From the NCBI RefSeq assembly GCF_010671565.1, contig NZ_JAABOQ010000002.1, forward strand, positions 636,824 through 700,823: a DNA stretch of 64,000 nucleotides, read 5' to 3'. The notes beneath the pieces were generated by a model that had not been told where the DNA came from, made no database searches, and saw nothing but the letters and a program-made list of their open reading frames with translations. This DNA comes from Spongiivirga citrea. Its GTDB lineage: Bacteria; Bacteroidota; Bacteroidia; Flavobacteriales; Flavobacteriaceae. The position numbers were made by a program, and so were the translations under genes. Positions 8,771-17,242 of this stretch are shown piece by piece (the first letter of the stretch is position 1; the number at the start of each line of letters is the position of its first letter).

Positions 8771-8780
8771 CCACAGTACC

Positions 8781-8824
8781 ATGATGAATATCATTCTTTA
8801 ATTTTTGAGGGCAAGCTACCTTTA
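8781..8824 (+). promoter_or_regulatory. Crp/FNR-like site and -7 element, flavin-protein operon
   Basis: The site ATGATGAATATCAT (8781-8794) is a near-perfect dyad. The -7-like TACCTTTA (8817-8824) starts 29.5 bp from the site centre. The downstream ATG is at 8841. Confidence 0.7.
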
Positions 8825-8840
8825 ATACTCAGAAAAAGAA

Positions 8841-9299
8841 ATGATGATTAAATCGCTTGAAACCACCGAAAAACAATTTGTACTTAGTTCAAACTACATT
8901 GGAAATTTGGGTTATATATACCATGGTCAACCCTTTGTAGTACCGATAACCTATTTCTATAACAAAGAACAAAACAACATTATCTGTTATTCTGGTAACG
9001 GGCACAAAATAAATGCGTTAAGAAAAAACAATGCAATGGCATTATCGGTCTCGAACATAGATTCTGTTAATGATTGGAAATCAGTATTAGTACTAGGTTT
9101 TTATAAAGAACATTCAGCAAGCACAGCTAAGTCATTACTCCATGAGTTTTCATTGGGTGTAAAGGATCTTATTCTAAAAAAGGAATTTAGAGATTTAGAT
9201 TTTATCAATCAGTTTTCCAGTAAGATATACGATGATGATATGCCCGTCATATTTACTATTGAGATTGATGAAATAATTGGTAGGAAACGAAAATTTTAA
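8841..9299 (+). CDS. Pyridoxamine 5'-phosphate oxidase-like flavin-binding protein
   Basis: 152 residues of the Pyridox_ox_2 / split-barrel FMN-binding family. Typical elements are GNLGYIYHGQPFVVPITYFY, the IICYSGNGHKINALRKN strand-turn, and WKSVLVLGFY. Such proteins bind FMN or haem and often belong to nitrosative or low-oxygen stress regulons; the substrate is not predictable. ATGs at 8841 and 8844 are both possible. It lies 21 bp upstream of the CDP-alcohol transferase gene and has its own Crp/FNR-like site. Confidence 0.85.
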   Translation: MMIKSLETTEKQFVLSSNYIGNLGYIYHGQPFVVPITYFYNKEQNNIICYSGNGHKINALRKNNAMALSVSNIDSVNDWKSVLVLGFYKEHSASTAKSLLHEFSLGVKDLILKKEFRDLDFINQFSSKIYDDDMPVIFTIEIDEIIGRKRKF

Positions 9300-9320
9300 A
9301 CAGATTATCATAGGATTAAT

Positions 9321-9923
9321 ATGTTGACTTTTAAAAACTTCAATATTGCTGACTGGTTTTCATTTTATAGGGTGATAGCCGCTCCGTTTCTTTTAGGGAT
9401 GCTGTTTTACCATCAACGCGAGCTTTTCGCCACTTTCCTTTTAATCAGTTATTGCACTGACGCAATTGACGGCTACCTGGCAAGAAAACTAAAAATCACC
9501 AGTGCCCGAGGTTCGCAATTAGATTCGTTTGGAGATCAAATAACACTGGTAATTGGTCTAATTGGTCTTTGGGTATTTGAATCTGTATTTATAAAAGAGA
9601 ATTTAACGTTAATCATTATTGCATTTATACCCTATATCGTACAAATGATTATAGCGTACTCGAAATACGGCAAAGCAACAGCCTTTCATACATATTTGGC
9701 AAAATTATCAGCTATTATTCAGGCTACTTTCATTGTCGCCTCATTGTTCTTTGAACCATACTATCCCCTATTCTACTTTATGATTGTTATCGGGTTGCTA
9801 GAAACGTTTGAGGAAATCATATTAATTTTTATGTACGACAACTGGGTTTCTGATGTAAAGGGTATTTATTGGTCTTTTAAAGACAAACGCAGAACTGCAA
9901 AAAACATTCATCAAAATAATTAA
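9321..9923 (+). CDS. CDP-alcohol phosphatidyltransferase family protein
   Basis: 200-residue membrane enzyme with about five to six transmembrane helices. It carries the complete D-x2-DG-x2-AR-x8-G-x3-D-x3-D motif (D47, D50, R55, D68, D72). Family members use these residues with a divalent metal to transfer a phosphatidyl group from CDP-diacylglycerol to an alcohol (phosphatidylglycerophosphate or cardiolipin type). The exact acceptor cannot be read from sequence. It is second in a two-gene unit with the flavin protein, which implies lipid remodelling within the stress regulon. It is followed by a terminator shared with the converging Usp gene. Confidence 0.9.
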   Translation: MLTFKNFNIADWFSFYRVIAAPFLLGMLFYHQRELFATFLLISYCTDAIDGYLARKLKITSARGSQLDSFGDQITLVIGLIGLWVFESVFIKENLTLIIIAFIPYIVQMIIAYSKYGKATAFHTYLAKLSAIIQATFIVASLFFEPYYPLFYFMIVIGLLETFEEIILIFMYDNWVSDVKGIYWSFKDKRRTAKNIHQNN

Positions 9924-9936
9924 CCATTTCTACAAA

Positions 9937-9966
9937 AAAAGTACACCCTATTAAGAATGTACTTTT
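9937..9966. terminator. Bidirectional intrinsic terminator between convergent genes
   Basis: Perfect 9-bp arms AAAAGTACA / TGTACTTTT around a 12-nt loop, with A-rich and T-rich flanks, lie between the rightward CDP-alcohol transferase gene and the leftward Usp gene. Confidence 0.75.
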
Positions 9967-9990
9967 ATAAATTCAACTACCTTAATTAAA

Positions 9991-10830
9991 CTATACTTTA
10001 AAGGTCATCATCGGCATATCGCTATGGTTTACCAGAGCAGTTCCTACATGCTCTGAAAAGAAATGCACTAAACCTCGTCGACCATGGGTTGGTATCGCTA
10101 CAAGGTCGGCCCTTACCTCATTACTAAACTCAAAAATTCCGCTTTCCAATGAGTAAGCACTATAAAAAATAACATCTTCATGCGCTTCTTCAAACTCGGC
10201 TATACCGGTATGAATGAAAAACTTAAGTGCTTTTTCCTTCATTTCCTGTGTACTCATAAACCGATCATCTGGTAAGTTGATGTATACAACTTGAAACTCC
10301 ACATTCAGCTCTTTAAAGAAATTCCATGCCCTTTTAAAAGACTCTATAAAGTCAAGATTAAAGTCGCATGCAAACACCACTTTATCAAGTTTAAATTTTG
10401 AAGGTTTCTTTTTGACAACAAGCACAGGAACTTGAGAAGTTCGCACTACTTTTTCGGTATTCGAGCCAACAAAAATTTCTTTAAAACCAGTGGCACCATG
10501 TGACCCCATTACAATAAGACCCGCATTAAAATCCTTTGCTACGTCATCGATCTCGTGAAATCTTTTGTAATTCTGCACCGTCATTTCTACAGCTATACCT
10601 TCAAGATAATCTTGATCAAGAAACGTATCAAATTTCCTTTTAGCCAATCGCATATAGTAGTTGGCTTCATACATTTCCTGTGATTCATCTTTAGTCAATA
10701 CGGCTTCAGATAATCCCATCATATGCATAACAACGATACCCGCATTGTATTTTTTTGCCAAGATGGCTGCAGTTTCTAACGCATATTCAGAATACTCTGA
10801 AAAGTCTACAGGTACAAGTATCTTTTTCAT
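9991..10830 (-). CDS. Universal stress protein, tandem Usp domains
   Basis: 279 residues. The first domain has VDFSEYSEYALETA and the canonical GSHGATGFKEIFVGSN motif, the best ATP-binding signature among the Usps of this window. The second domain ends in the related but incomplete PTHGRRGLVHFFSEHVGT. Its start overlaps the stop of the hibernation factor gene by one base, so both are translated from one mRNA beginning at the lipoprotein gene. This couples a Usp to ribosome hibernation. Confidence 0.94.
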   Translation of the reverse strand: MKKILVPVDFSEYSEYALETAAILAKKYNAGIVVMHMMGLSEAVLTKDESQEMYEANYYMRLAKRKFDTFLDQDYLEGIAVEMTVQNYKRFHEIDDVAKDFNAGLIVMGSHGATGFKEIFVGSNTEKVVRTSQVPVLVVKKKPSKFKLDKVVFACDFNLDFIESFKRAWNFFKELNVEFQVVYINLPDDRFMSTQEMKEKALKFFIHTGIAEFEEAHEDVIFYSAYSLESGIFEFSNEVRADLVAIPTHGRRGLVHFFSEHVGTALVNHSDMPMMTFKV

Positions 10831-11144
10831 TACGAACTTATTCGTTGTTTGGTAAATTTTGCCTTTCGCTTTTTTAATTGTGAATTCAGGTCAGAAATAG
10901 TTTCCTTAACTGCCATTTCATAATTCTTTTCATTTGAAGAAGCGAAGATTTTTGGTCCCGGTAAGCTCAATTCAATCTCACAGATGTTTCCTTTTTCAGA
11001 GGGATCTTTTTCTGTCTTAAAAAAAACATCAGCCCGAATCAACCAATCATAATGCTCATCTAATTTCTTGAGCTTCTCGGTCACGTATTGAGACATGCTT
11101 TCGCTACTTTTCATCTTTACATACTGTATATTAATTGCCATCAT
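10830..11144 (-). CDS. hpf: Ribosome hibernation-promoting factor / RaiA family (short form)
   Basis: 104 residues, a single S30AE domain without the dimerising tail of long HPF. The fold is visible as MAINIQYVKMKSSESMSQYVTEKLKKLDEHYD, a beta-alpha start followed by beta strands and a basic C-terminal helix (LNSQLKKRKAKF). These proteins sit in the mRNA/tRNA channel of the 30S subunit and silence ribosomes in starvation. ATGs at 11144 and 11141 are adjacent. It lies between a lipoprotein gene upstream and a Usp gene downstream in one operon. Confidence 0.92.
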   Translation of the reverse strand: MMAINIQYVKMKSSESMSQYVTEKLKKLDEHYDWLIRADVFFKTEKDPSEKGNICEIELSLPGPKIFASSNEKNYEMAVKETISDLNSQLKKRKAKFTKQRISS

Positions 11145-11173
11145 AACATTCTATTTTTATTTATTTGTTTGTT

Positions 11174-11755
11174 TTAAAGTGTATATAATTTAAAATCTCG
11201 TATTTCATTTTCTTTGATCAAACCGTCTTCTATTAATTTCCCAACAATAGCAGTCGCAAAATCTCTAGCCGTTAGAAATGGAAATTGATAGTCATAAATG
11301 CAAATGCACATTGACCACATTAAATCGGAGCCCTCTTCGTTAACTGAAAACAAGTTGGTCTCAAAATGATATAATTCAAAATTTCCAGATTCACCAGCGG
11401 CATCCGTTTCCGACTCTTCTATACTTGTTACTGCCGATATTAATAATTGATTAAATCCTTTTTCGGGTAAAGAATCAATGAGGCTTAATAACTTCTTCTT
11501 AGATCCAGATGTCTTATCTAAAACCTCGGGCATATATTTAGTGCTAGCCTCGGCATGAACTCCATGAAATATTAGTTGTTCCGTTAGCTCGTTTTCAAAA
11601 GATGTCCTTAATTCATTTTCCGGAATTAAACAAAGTACCATCGTTGCATCTTTAACTATAGGCGCATTTGGAGAAGCCTGTTGTAAATAAGGTCGCTTTT
11701 TTGCACTACAGCCCATCAACAAAATTCCCATAAATAGTATTGCAAAGCGTTTCAT
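11174..11755 (-). CDS. Lipoprotein of unknown function
   Basis: 193 residues with a clear lipobox (MKRFAILFMGILLMGC, Cys16). The mature part is mixed alpha/beta with ISAVTSIEESETDAAGESG in a probable loop and a conserved-looking end (FATAIVGKLIEDGLI). The regular pattern NQLLISAVTSIE and FETNLFSVNEEGSDLMWSM resembles envelope proteins that report on small-molecule binding, but no family is recognised. It is first in the operon with the hibernation factor and a Usp, under a Crp/FNR-like site. Confidence 0.78.
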   Translation of the reverse strand: MKRFAILFMGILLMGCSAKKRPYLQQASPNAPIVKDATMVLCLIPENELRTSFENELTEQLIFHGVHAEASTKYMPEVLDKTSGSKKKLLSLIDSLPEKGFNQLLISAVTSIEESETDAAGESGNFELYHFETNLFSVNEEGSDLMWSMCICIYDYQFPFLTARDFATAIVGKLIEDGLIKENEIRDFKLYTL

Positions 11756-11776
11756 CAGTATTTTGATTTTATAGTA

Positions 11777-11820
11777 CTAAATTATACTCAGACACTACCA
11801 GATACTATGACTAATATCAG
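11777..11820 (-). promoter_or_regulatory. Crp/FNR-like site and weak -7 element, lipoprotein-hpf-Usp operon
   Basis: The site at 11807-11820 reads CTGATATTAGTCAT toward the gene. A -7-like TAATTTAG (11784-11777) lies 29.5 bp from the centre. The ATG is at 11755. Confidence 0.65.
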
Positions 11821-11863
11821 TTTTATTTTTTTTAAGATTAATCAAGTCATTTTAATCATTTAA

Positions 11864-11907
11864 GTGATAATTATCATTTCAAAAAATCATAGTTTATTTG
11901 AATTTTA
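11864..11907 (+). promoter_or_regulatory. Crp/FNR-like site upstream of the MacAB-like operon
   Basis: The site GTGATAATTATCAT (11864-11877) has a perfect TGATAATTATCA core, 50 bp before the ATG at 11921. At the usual 29.5-bp distance the -7 position reads GAATTTTA, a poor match to TAnnTTTG; TTTATTTG at 11893 is an alternative. Confidence 0.6.
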
Positions 11908-11920
11908 CAGGAAAAGAAAG

Positions 11921-13012
11921 ATGATATATAAATCACTTTTTGTTTCCATAATTATGGTTCTTCTTACTTCTTGTGGTGTTAAAGAAGATAAAGTAAGACC
12001 AACTATTCAAACAATTCACAGTTCAGTCTATGCATCGGTTATCGTTCAACCGGATAGCCTATATCAGGTGTTTTCAAGTGTAAACGGAATATTGGAATCT
12101 AATTTAGTTGAAGAAGGAGATACTGTTATTAGGCATACCCCCCTTGTTCAGATTATAAATAGCAGTTCAAAACTCAACTCAGAAAATGCCCGTCTTGCTT
12201 TTAATTTGGCGCAAAAAAACTATAGTGGTAATACTGCTATCCTAGATGGAATTAAAGAAGAAATACAAGCCGCTCGACTTAAACTCAAAAATGATTCTAT
12301 CAACTATTATAGACAGAAGAACTTATGGGAACAGCAAATAGGATCTAAAGCGCAATTTGATGCGAAGAAATTAGAATTTGAACTGTCTGCCCATTCACTA
12401 AAAGGCTTAATGAATAAGTACAACCGTACCAAAACTCAATTGCAAACACAGCTCGAACAAGCCTCCAACGACTACAAAACATCCATTATTAAGAAACAGG
12501 ATTTTACTATTTCAAGTAAAATAAATGGTACTGTATATGCCCTTATTAAAAACCCTGGTGAAATTGTGAACACTCAAGAACCACTGGCAATTTTAGGTAG
12601 TACAAATCAATTTATAATTGAAATGTTGGTCGACGAAGTAGATATAGTTACTATAAAAAAGGGGCAGGAAGTGGTAATCACTATAGATGCCTATGCAGGC
12701 GAAACTTTTACTGCCTACATCACTAAAATATACCCAAATAAAGACGAACGAAATCAGACTTTTAAAATAGAAGCTCGCTTCAAAAGCACTCCAAATACAT
12801 TATATCCTGGACTTTCAGGAGAGGCAAATATCATTACCGCAGTAAAAGAAAATGCACTCACCATACCACGTGAGTATCTTGTTAACGGGAACGAGGTAGA
12901 AACTGAAAAGGGATTAGTCTCGGTTAAAGTGGGTCTCAAAAACTTAGACGCTGTAGAAATACTGTCAGGAATTTCAGAAGAAACGCTACTCTATAAACCA
13001 TCAAAAAAATGA
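11921..13012 (+). CDS. Periplasmic adaptor lipoprotein of a MacAB-like ABC exporter
   Basis: 363 residues from the ATG at 11921; the longer ORF to 11864 is rejected because it starts inside the predicted operator. A lipoprotein signal ends at LLTSC (Cys18). The order is MacA/HlyD-like: first half of a lipoyl domain (VNGILESNLVEEGDTVIRHTPL), an alpha-helical hairpin (about 90-180), second lipoyl half (INGTVYALIKNPGEIV) and beta-barrel domains (VGLKNLDAVEILSGI). It would bridge the inner-membrane permease to an outer-membrane channel. The stop overlaps the permease start by 4 bp. Confidence 0.9.
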   Translation: MIYKSLFVSIIMVLLTSCGVKEDKVRPTIQTIHSSVYASVIVQPDSLYQVFSSVNGILESNLVEEGDTVIRHTPLVQIINSSSKLNSENARLAFNLAQKNYSGNTAILDGIKEEIQAARLKLKNDSINYYRQKNLWEQQIGSKAQFDAKKLEFELSAHSLKGLMNKYNRTKTQLQTQLEQASNDYKTSIIKKQDFTISSKINGTVYALIKNPGEIVNTQEPLAILGSTNQFIIEMLVDEVDIVTIKKGQEVVITIDAYAGETFTAYITKIYPNKDERNQTFKIEARFKSTPNTLYPGLSGEANIITAVKENALTIPREYLVNGNEVETEKGLVSVKVGLKNLDAVEILSGISEETLLYKPSKK

Positions 13013-14268
13013 ATTGGAGGGTTATCATAGGTATTGCGAAAACGCATTTATTCACAAAAATAAAGCAAACGGCTATTGCTGCTTTGGGAGTAACCTTTGG
13101 GATTGGCTCATACATAGCACTCGTAAGTTTTATGACTGGACTTAATGGAATGCTAGATGACCTTATTCTTAACAAAACCCCTCATGTGCATATATACAAT
13201 GAAATTGAACCTTCGAAAGAACAACCTATTGACATACATGAAGCATATGCCAATACCTTTAATATTGTCAAATCGATTAAACCTAAACAAACACAGCGCA
13301 AGATTCACAATGCCCTGCCAATTATTCATAATCTATCCAAAAACAATGATGTTATTGCAGCAATTCCCCAACTAAAAACCCAGATTTTTTATATCTCAGG
13401 GCCAATAGAATTAGGTGGTAACCTGAGCGGAATTGACATTATGAAAGAGGTTGAGTTTTTCAACTTTAAGGATTATATCGTTAAGGGTACACCACAAGAT
13501 TTGCTCAATAGTGATGTAGGCATATTACTTGGTTCTGGTGTCGCTTCTAAAATGTCATTAGGCATTGGAGATCGCGTACAAATAAGAACTGCGGTGGGCA
13601 CGAATTTTCCTTTAAAAGTCATCGGGGTCTTTCAAAGTGGTATAGCCGATCTAGACAATGTTCAAAGCTTTGTAAACCTACGTACAGCTCAAAAAATACT
13701 TGGAGTCCCCAGAAATCACATTACAGATATAAATGTGAAGTTACACGATATAGACAAAGCATTTCCTTTGGCAAAAAAAATTGAAGGACAATTCAATTTA
13801 AAGGCAATTGACATTAAGACAGCCAATGCACAATTTGAAACAGGCACGAATATTAGAAACCTCATCACCTATGCGGTGTCTATTACACTATTAATAGTCG
13901 CTGGTTTCGGGATTTACAACATTCTGAATATGCTTATTTATGAAAAAATGAATGACATCGCCATTTTAAAAGCTACTGGGTTCTCTGGAAAAGATGTACA
14001 ATACATTTTTTTAAGTCAGGCTATGATCATTGGGTTTGTAGGTGGAATTCTAGGCTTATTAATAGGTTATATTATTTCTTCCATTATCGATAAAATTGCA
14101 TTTGAAACCGAAGCTCTTCCTACGATTACCACCTACCCTGTTAATTTTAATGTCTGGTTTTACTTAATCGGAATCTCATTTGCCATGGTTTCTACATTCT
14201 TAGCGGGTTACTTGCCATCTCGCAAAGCTCGAAAAATCGACCCTGTACGAATAATCAGAGGCCAATAA
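13009..14268 (+). CDS. MacB/LolC-type ABC transporter permease
   Basis: 419 residues with four transmembrane helices in FtsX/MacB order: TM1 near residues 18-45, a large periplasmic domain (about 50-280), then three C-terminal helices. The cytoplasmic loop YEKMNDIAILKATGFSGKDV is the characteristic FtsX-family coupling segment, and the C-terminus PSRKARKIDPVRIIRGQ is typical. With the adaptor upstream and the ATPase 14 bp downstream it forms a mechanotransmission-type pump. The substrate is unknown; a lipid, peptide or lipoprotein is plausible. Confidence 0.92.
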   Translation: MNWRVIIGIAKTHLFTKIKQTAIAALGVTFGIGSYIALVSFMTGLNGMLDDLILNKTPHVHIYNEIEPSKEQPIDIHEAYANTFNIVKSIKPKQTQRKIHNALPIIHNLSKNNDVIAAIPQLKTQIFYISGPIELGGNLSGIDIMKEVEFFNFKDYIVKGTPQDLLNSDVGILLGSGVASKMSLGIGDRVQIRTAVGTNFPLKVIGVFQSGIADLDNVQSFVNLRTAQKILGVPRNHITDINVKLHDIDKAFPLAKKIEGQFNLKAIDIKTANAQFETGTNIRNLITYAVSITLLIVAGFGIYNILNMLIYEKMNDIAILKATGFSGKDVQYIFLSQAMIIGFVGGILGLLIGYIISSIIDKIAFETEALPTITTYPVNFNVWFYLIGISFAMVSTFLAGYLPSRKARKIDPVRIIRGQ

Positions 14269-14282
14269 TTAAAGATGTTACT

Positions 14283-14951
14283 GTGATACTTGAAGCAAAA
14301 AACATAAATAAATATTTTAAAAAACCTGTGCCCTTTCATGTGCTTAAGGATATCAATTTTACAGTAGATGATGGCGAGTTTATATCAATAATGGGGAAAT
14401 CTGGATGTGGCAAATCTACTTTGTTATATATCCTCTCTACCATGGATACGGACTATGATGGTCAACTATATTTAAAGAATGAACTAGTAACCGGAAAAAG
14501 TCGGGATTCGCTTTCATATATCAGAAATAAACATATCGGATTTGTGTTTCAGTTTCATTACTTACTATCAGAATTCAGTGTGCTTGAAAATGTAATGCTT
14601 CCTGCTAAAAAATTAGGAGAAAAATCTTTAAAAGAAATTGAAAAAGCTGCATTCGAGAAACTAGAAATTTTAAACATTGAAAAGTTGGCTCATAAAAAAG
14701 CTTCACAAATTTCTGGGGGTGAAAAACAACGGGTTGCTATTGCAAGAGCATTGATAAATAATCCATCTATTATTATGGGAGATGAACCTACTGGAAATCT
14801 TGACAGTCACAATGCTGAAAATGTATTCAAAATTTTCAAGAACTTAAGTGAAGAGCAAGGGCTTTCACTACTCATTGTTACACATGACATAGACTTTGCC
14901 AACAAGACTGATCGCATTATTGAAATGTTAGATGGCAGAATCATTAGTTGA
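14283..14951 (+). CDS. MacB/LolD-type ABC transporter ATP-binding protein
   Basis: 222 residues, a stand-alone nucleotide-binding domain. Walker A is GKSGCGKST (38-46), the signature is SGGEKQRVAIARAL, Walker B is IIMGDEPTGNLDS and the switch His lies in IVTHD. The FVFQFHYLLSEFSVLENVMLP segment is the Q-loop typical of the LolD/MacB group. The start codon is GTG at 14283; no in-frame ATG precedes it. It energises the permease at 13009-14268. The patatin gene's predicted operator overlaps its stop codon. Confidence 0.94.
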   Translation: MILEAKNINKYFKKPVPFHVLKDINFTVDDGEFISIMGKSGCGKSTLLYILSTMDTDYDGQLYLKNELVTGKSRDSLSYIRNKHIGFVFQFHYLLSEFSVLENVMLPAKKLGEKSLKEIEKAAFEKLEILNIEKLAHKKASQISGGEKQRVAIARALINNPSIIMGDEPTGNLDSHNAENVFKIFKNLSEEQGLSLLIVTHDIDFANKTDRIIEMLDGRIIS

Positions 14952-14991
14952 TAGTTGTCATAGTTTAGGCCAGGCTTAAATAATAGTTTTA
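14948..14991 (+). promoter_or_regulatory. Crp/FNR-like site and -7 element, patatin gene
   Basis: The site TTGATAGTTGTCAT (14948-14961) overlaps the stop codon of the preceding ATPase gene. The -7-like TAGTTTTA (14984-14991) starts 29.5 bp from the site centre. The ATG is at 14997. Confidence 0.65.
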
Positions 14992-14996
14992 TAACA

Positions 14997-15776
14997 ATGA
15001 AAACAGGTCTTATTTTATCTGGTGGTGGTGCTCGTGGGGTAGCTCATGTCGGTATTCTTAAAGCATTACAAGAACATCACATTAGCATAACACATATTGC
15101 AGGTACAAGTGCAGGAGCAGTTGTGGGCGCTCTATTCGCAGCGGGACATTCATGGCAATCTATTTTAAATTTCTTCAAAAAGGCCTCATTATTTCATTGG
15201 AAGAGATATTCCAGCAACAAACCGGGTTTTATAGATACTGAAAAATTCTATCGAGATTTGGCGCCTTATTTTCCTACAGATGATTTTTCTATACTAGAAA
15301 CTAAACTATTTGTCACAGCTACGAATTTGATTACAGGCACACTGGAAGTTTTTAATAGTGGCCCATTAATCAAATCAATTTTAGCTTCAGCTGCTGTACC
15401 AGGGATTTTTACGCCGATTTCTATGAATGGTAATTTTTATATCGATGGTGGAATCCTTAATAATTTTCCTACTGAACCTTTGTTAGGGAGGTGTGACAGC
15501 ATAATAGGAATTTATGTCAACCCACTTGAAGATATATCTATGGCCGATTTAAAACATTCATACCAAGTGGTGAACCGAGCCTTTCAAATAAGCTTTGGAA
15601 ATAAATGCTATTCAAAATTTTCGGATTGTGATATGGTTATTGCCCCTAGAGCGTTAAATAAGTATGGTCTTTTTCAGATGAAAAATATAGACGCAATTTT
15701 TAAAATAGGATATGATTCAGCAATTAATGCCTTAAAGGATTACAAATATGAGACTAGGATGAAAACCCAACTTTAG
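14997..15776 (+). CDS. Patatin-like phospholipase
   Basis: 259 residues, close to the minimal RssA/YchK-type patatin. It has the oxyanion loop SGGGARG (residues 8-14), nucleophile S38 in GTSAG, and the catalytic Asp D150 in DGGILNNFP. The Ser-Asp dyad hydrolyses acyl esters of phospholipids. No signal peptide is present, so it is probably cytosolic or peripheral on the inner membrane. It lies between a MacAB-like pump and an Mla-type lipid transporter, a setting that fits phospholipid turnover. Its 3' end overlaps the converging gene at 15754-16248 by 23 bp. Confidence 0.93.
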   Translation: MKTGLILSGGGARGVAHVGILKALQEHHISITHIAGTSAGAVVGALFAAGHSWQSILNFFKKASLFHWKRYSSNKPGFIDTEKFYRDLAPYFPTDDFSILETKLFVTATNLITGTLEVFNSGPLIKSILASAAVPGIFTPISMNGNFYIDGGILNNFPTEPLLGRCDSIIGIYVNPLEDISMADLKHSYQVVNRAFQISFGNKCYSKFSDCDMVIAPRALNKYGLFQMKNIDAIFKIGYDSAINALKDYKYETRMKTQL

Positions 15777-16248
15777 ATCGTTTATTTGGCAGCTCCCATT
15801 TAATCATCTCTTTCAAAAACTCATCTACCTTCTCAACAATACTTTTTTCCGTTAGTTCACTCGGGTTCATCAAAGCCATTTCTAGTACATTATTATCAGT
15901 TGGCAAACCATTGACTGCTGGAAAAAGCACAAATATATATACATCGCCACTATACGTTTGCGAAAAAACCAAAGCTCCTCCGGGAATAAATTGATAAGCC
16001 GGAACGCGGTTAGTACAATTAATTAATTGTTGAGGAAAAGAATCGAATGTAATGTTTACCGCCTCATTATTATGAATCCAATTAAGTTCTTGTACCTTCC
16101 AACCGATATCATATTTATTGGTAATAGCGTTCAGTGTATCTAACAGTAAAGGTTTTGTGGTGGTACTCCATAGTGTTTTCTTTTCTACCACTTTCTCAAT
16201 AGACATGTTGTAGTCTGCTACCCGTTCTTCTAAATGTTCAATTTTCAT
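15754..16248 (-). CDS. Hypothetical protein at the end of the Mla-type operon
   Basis: 164 residues from the ATG at 16248 (MKIEHLEERVADY); an upstream in-frame start at 16269 would overlap the mlaD-like gene further. It has a charged helical N-terminus followed by a mixed alpha/beta region (WKVQELNWIHNNEAVNITF, QFIPGGALVFSQTYSGDVYIFVLFP) and no signal peptide. I do not recognise a family. Its overlap with the mlaD-like gene implies cotranslation, so a cytosolic accessory role in lipid transport is possible. Confidence 0.72.
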   Translation of the reverse strand: MKIEHLEERVADYNMSIEKVVEKKTLWSTTTKPLLLDTLNAITNKYDIGWKVQELNWIHNNEAVNITFDSFPQQLINCTNRVPAYQFIPGGALVFSQTYSGDVYIFVLFPAVNGLPTDNNVLEMALMNPSELTEKSIVEKVDEFLKEMIKWELPNKRSKVGFSS

Positions 16249-17236
16249 CTTTTTCTTTAATTTTATCAATTCTTCTTTCTTGTCTCGCCTGTTTCCGGAA
16301 ATAGCGTCTAAACAAAAAATTACTCTTCATAGCCTCTAGATTTGCATTCAACTTCTTACTCGCCATTTTTAAATGCACCATTGTTGTATCTATGTTTTTA
16401 GGCAATGACTCATCCTTGATAATGTAATTCAAGGTGTTTTCATTGTTCTTCATATCGGCAACCATTTCATCTAGCATTTTCGTAACCTCTGCAATAGAAT
16501 TACTTGAAGTTTCTAATTGAGAAAACACATTCTTAATCTGATTTCCGGCAATCGAATCAGTTAACAATATACCTGCGGGGCTTTCTTCTAAATCAATTTT
16601 TGAAATTAATGTGTTAAAGTTCTTTACAGCTTTATTCGTTCCGTAAGTAGTCTGTTTAAGGTATTTGAGTGTTTCTTTTATATCCTTTGAAAGAATTGAA
16701 TCTGATACCAATGCACCTAAGGCACCTTCGCCTTCAAGTATTTTGTTGGTTATTTTAAGTAAATCGGAAGTCAGTAAAGCGGCATTCTCATTCGTAACAT
16801 TAAGGGTAGACAACATATCATCGGTACCAATCTTGCTATAGGATATAATGGTATCTCTAGAAACTACCACTTTCAAATTGTCTTTTCCAGGAGTTATATT
16901 AACGACCATACTACCCACTAATCCGTCTGAACCTATACTTGCAATAGCATCTTTACTAATAAAAGCGGCCGTTTTTGCTTCAATCATCATTTGCACCACG
17001 ATCTCTGATGTATTGATCATATCAATACTACTAACTGTACCCACATTTATTCCAGAATATCGAACGTTATTACCTAATTGTAATCCATTTACATTTTGAA
17101 ACACAGCGTATAGTTGAATGTTCTGGCTAAAAATATGCTGTCGATTGCCTATGAAATATAAGGCAGCAACGAGCAGAAGCGTCCCCAATACTATAAATAT
17201 GCCAACTCGTGTTTTATAGAATTTTCGATTTTTCAT
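16238..17236 (-). CDS. mlaD: MlaD-family (MCE domain) lipid-binding protein
   Basis: 332 residues. It has an N-terminal transmembrane anchor (about 10-28) and then one MCE domain (LYAVFQNVNGLQLGNNVRYSGINVGTV, residues about 40-120). A long helical C-terminal part (150-310) probably forms a coiled-coil periplasmic needle, longer than in E. coli MlaD. It would form the hexameric lipid channel of an ABC transporter moving phospholipids between inner and outer membranes. It lies 6 bp after the ATPase gene. The very basic C-terminus (RRYFRKQARQERRIDKIKEK) is odd for a periplasmic protein. Confidence 0.9.
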   Translation of the reverse strand: MKNRKFYKTRVGIFIVLGTLLLVAALYFIGNRQHIFSQNIQLYAVFQNVNGLQLGNNVRYSGINVGTVSSIDMINTSEIVVQMMIEAKTAAFISKDAIASIGSDGLVGSMVVNITPGKDNLKVVVSRDTIISYSKIGTDDMLSTLNVTNENAALLTSDLLKITNKILEGEGALGALVSDSILSKDIKETLKYLKQTTYGTNKAVKNFNTLISKIDLEESPAGILLTDSIAGNQIKNVFSQLETSSNSIAEVTKMLDEMVADMKNNENTLNYIIKDESLPKNIDTTMVHLKMASKKLNANLEAMKSNFLFRRYFRKQARQERRIDKIKEKDEN

Positions 17237-17242
17237 AGGTTC

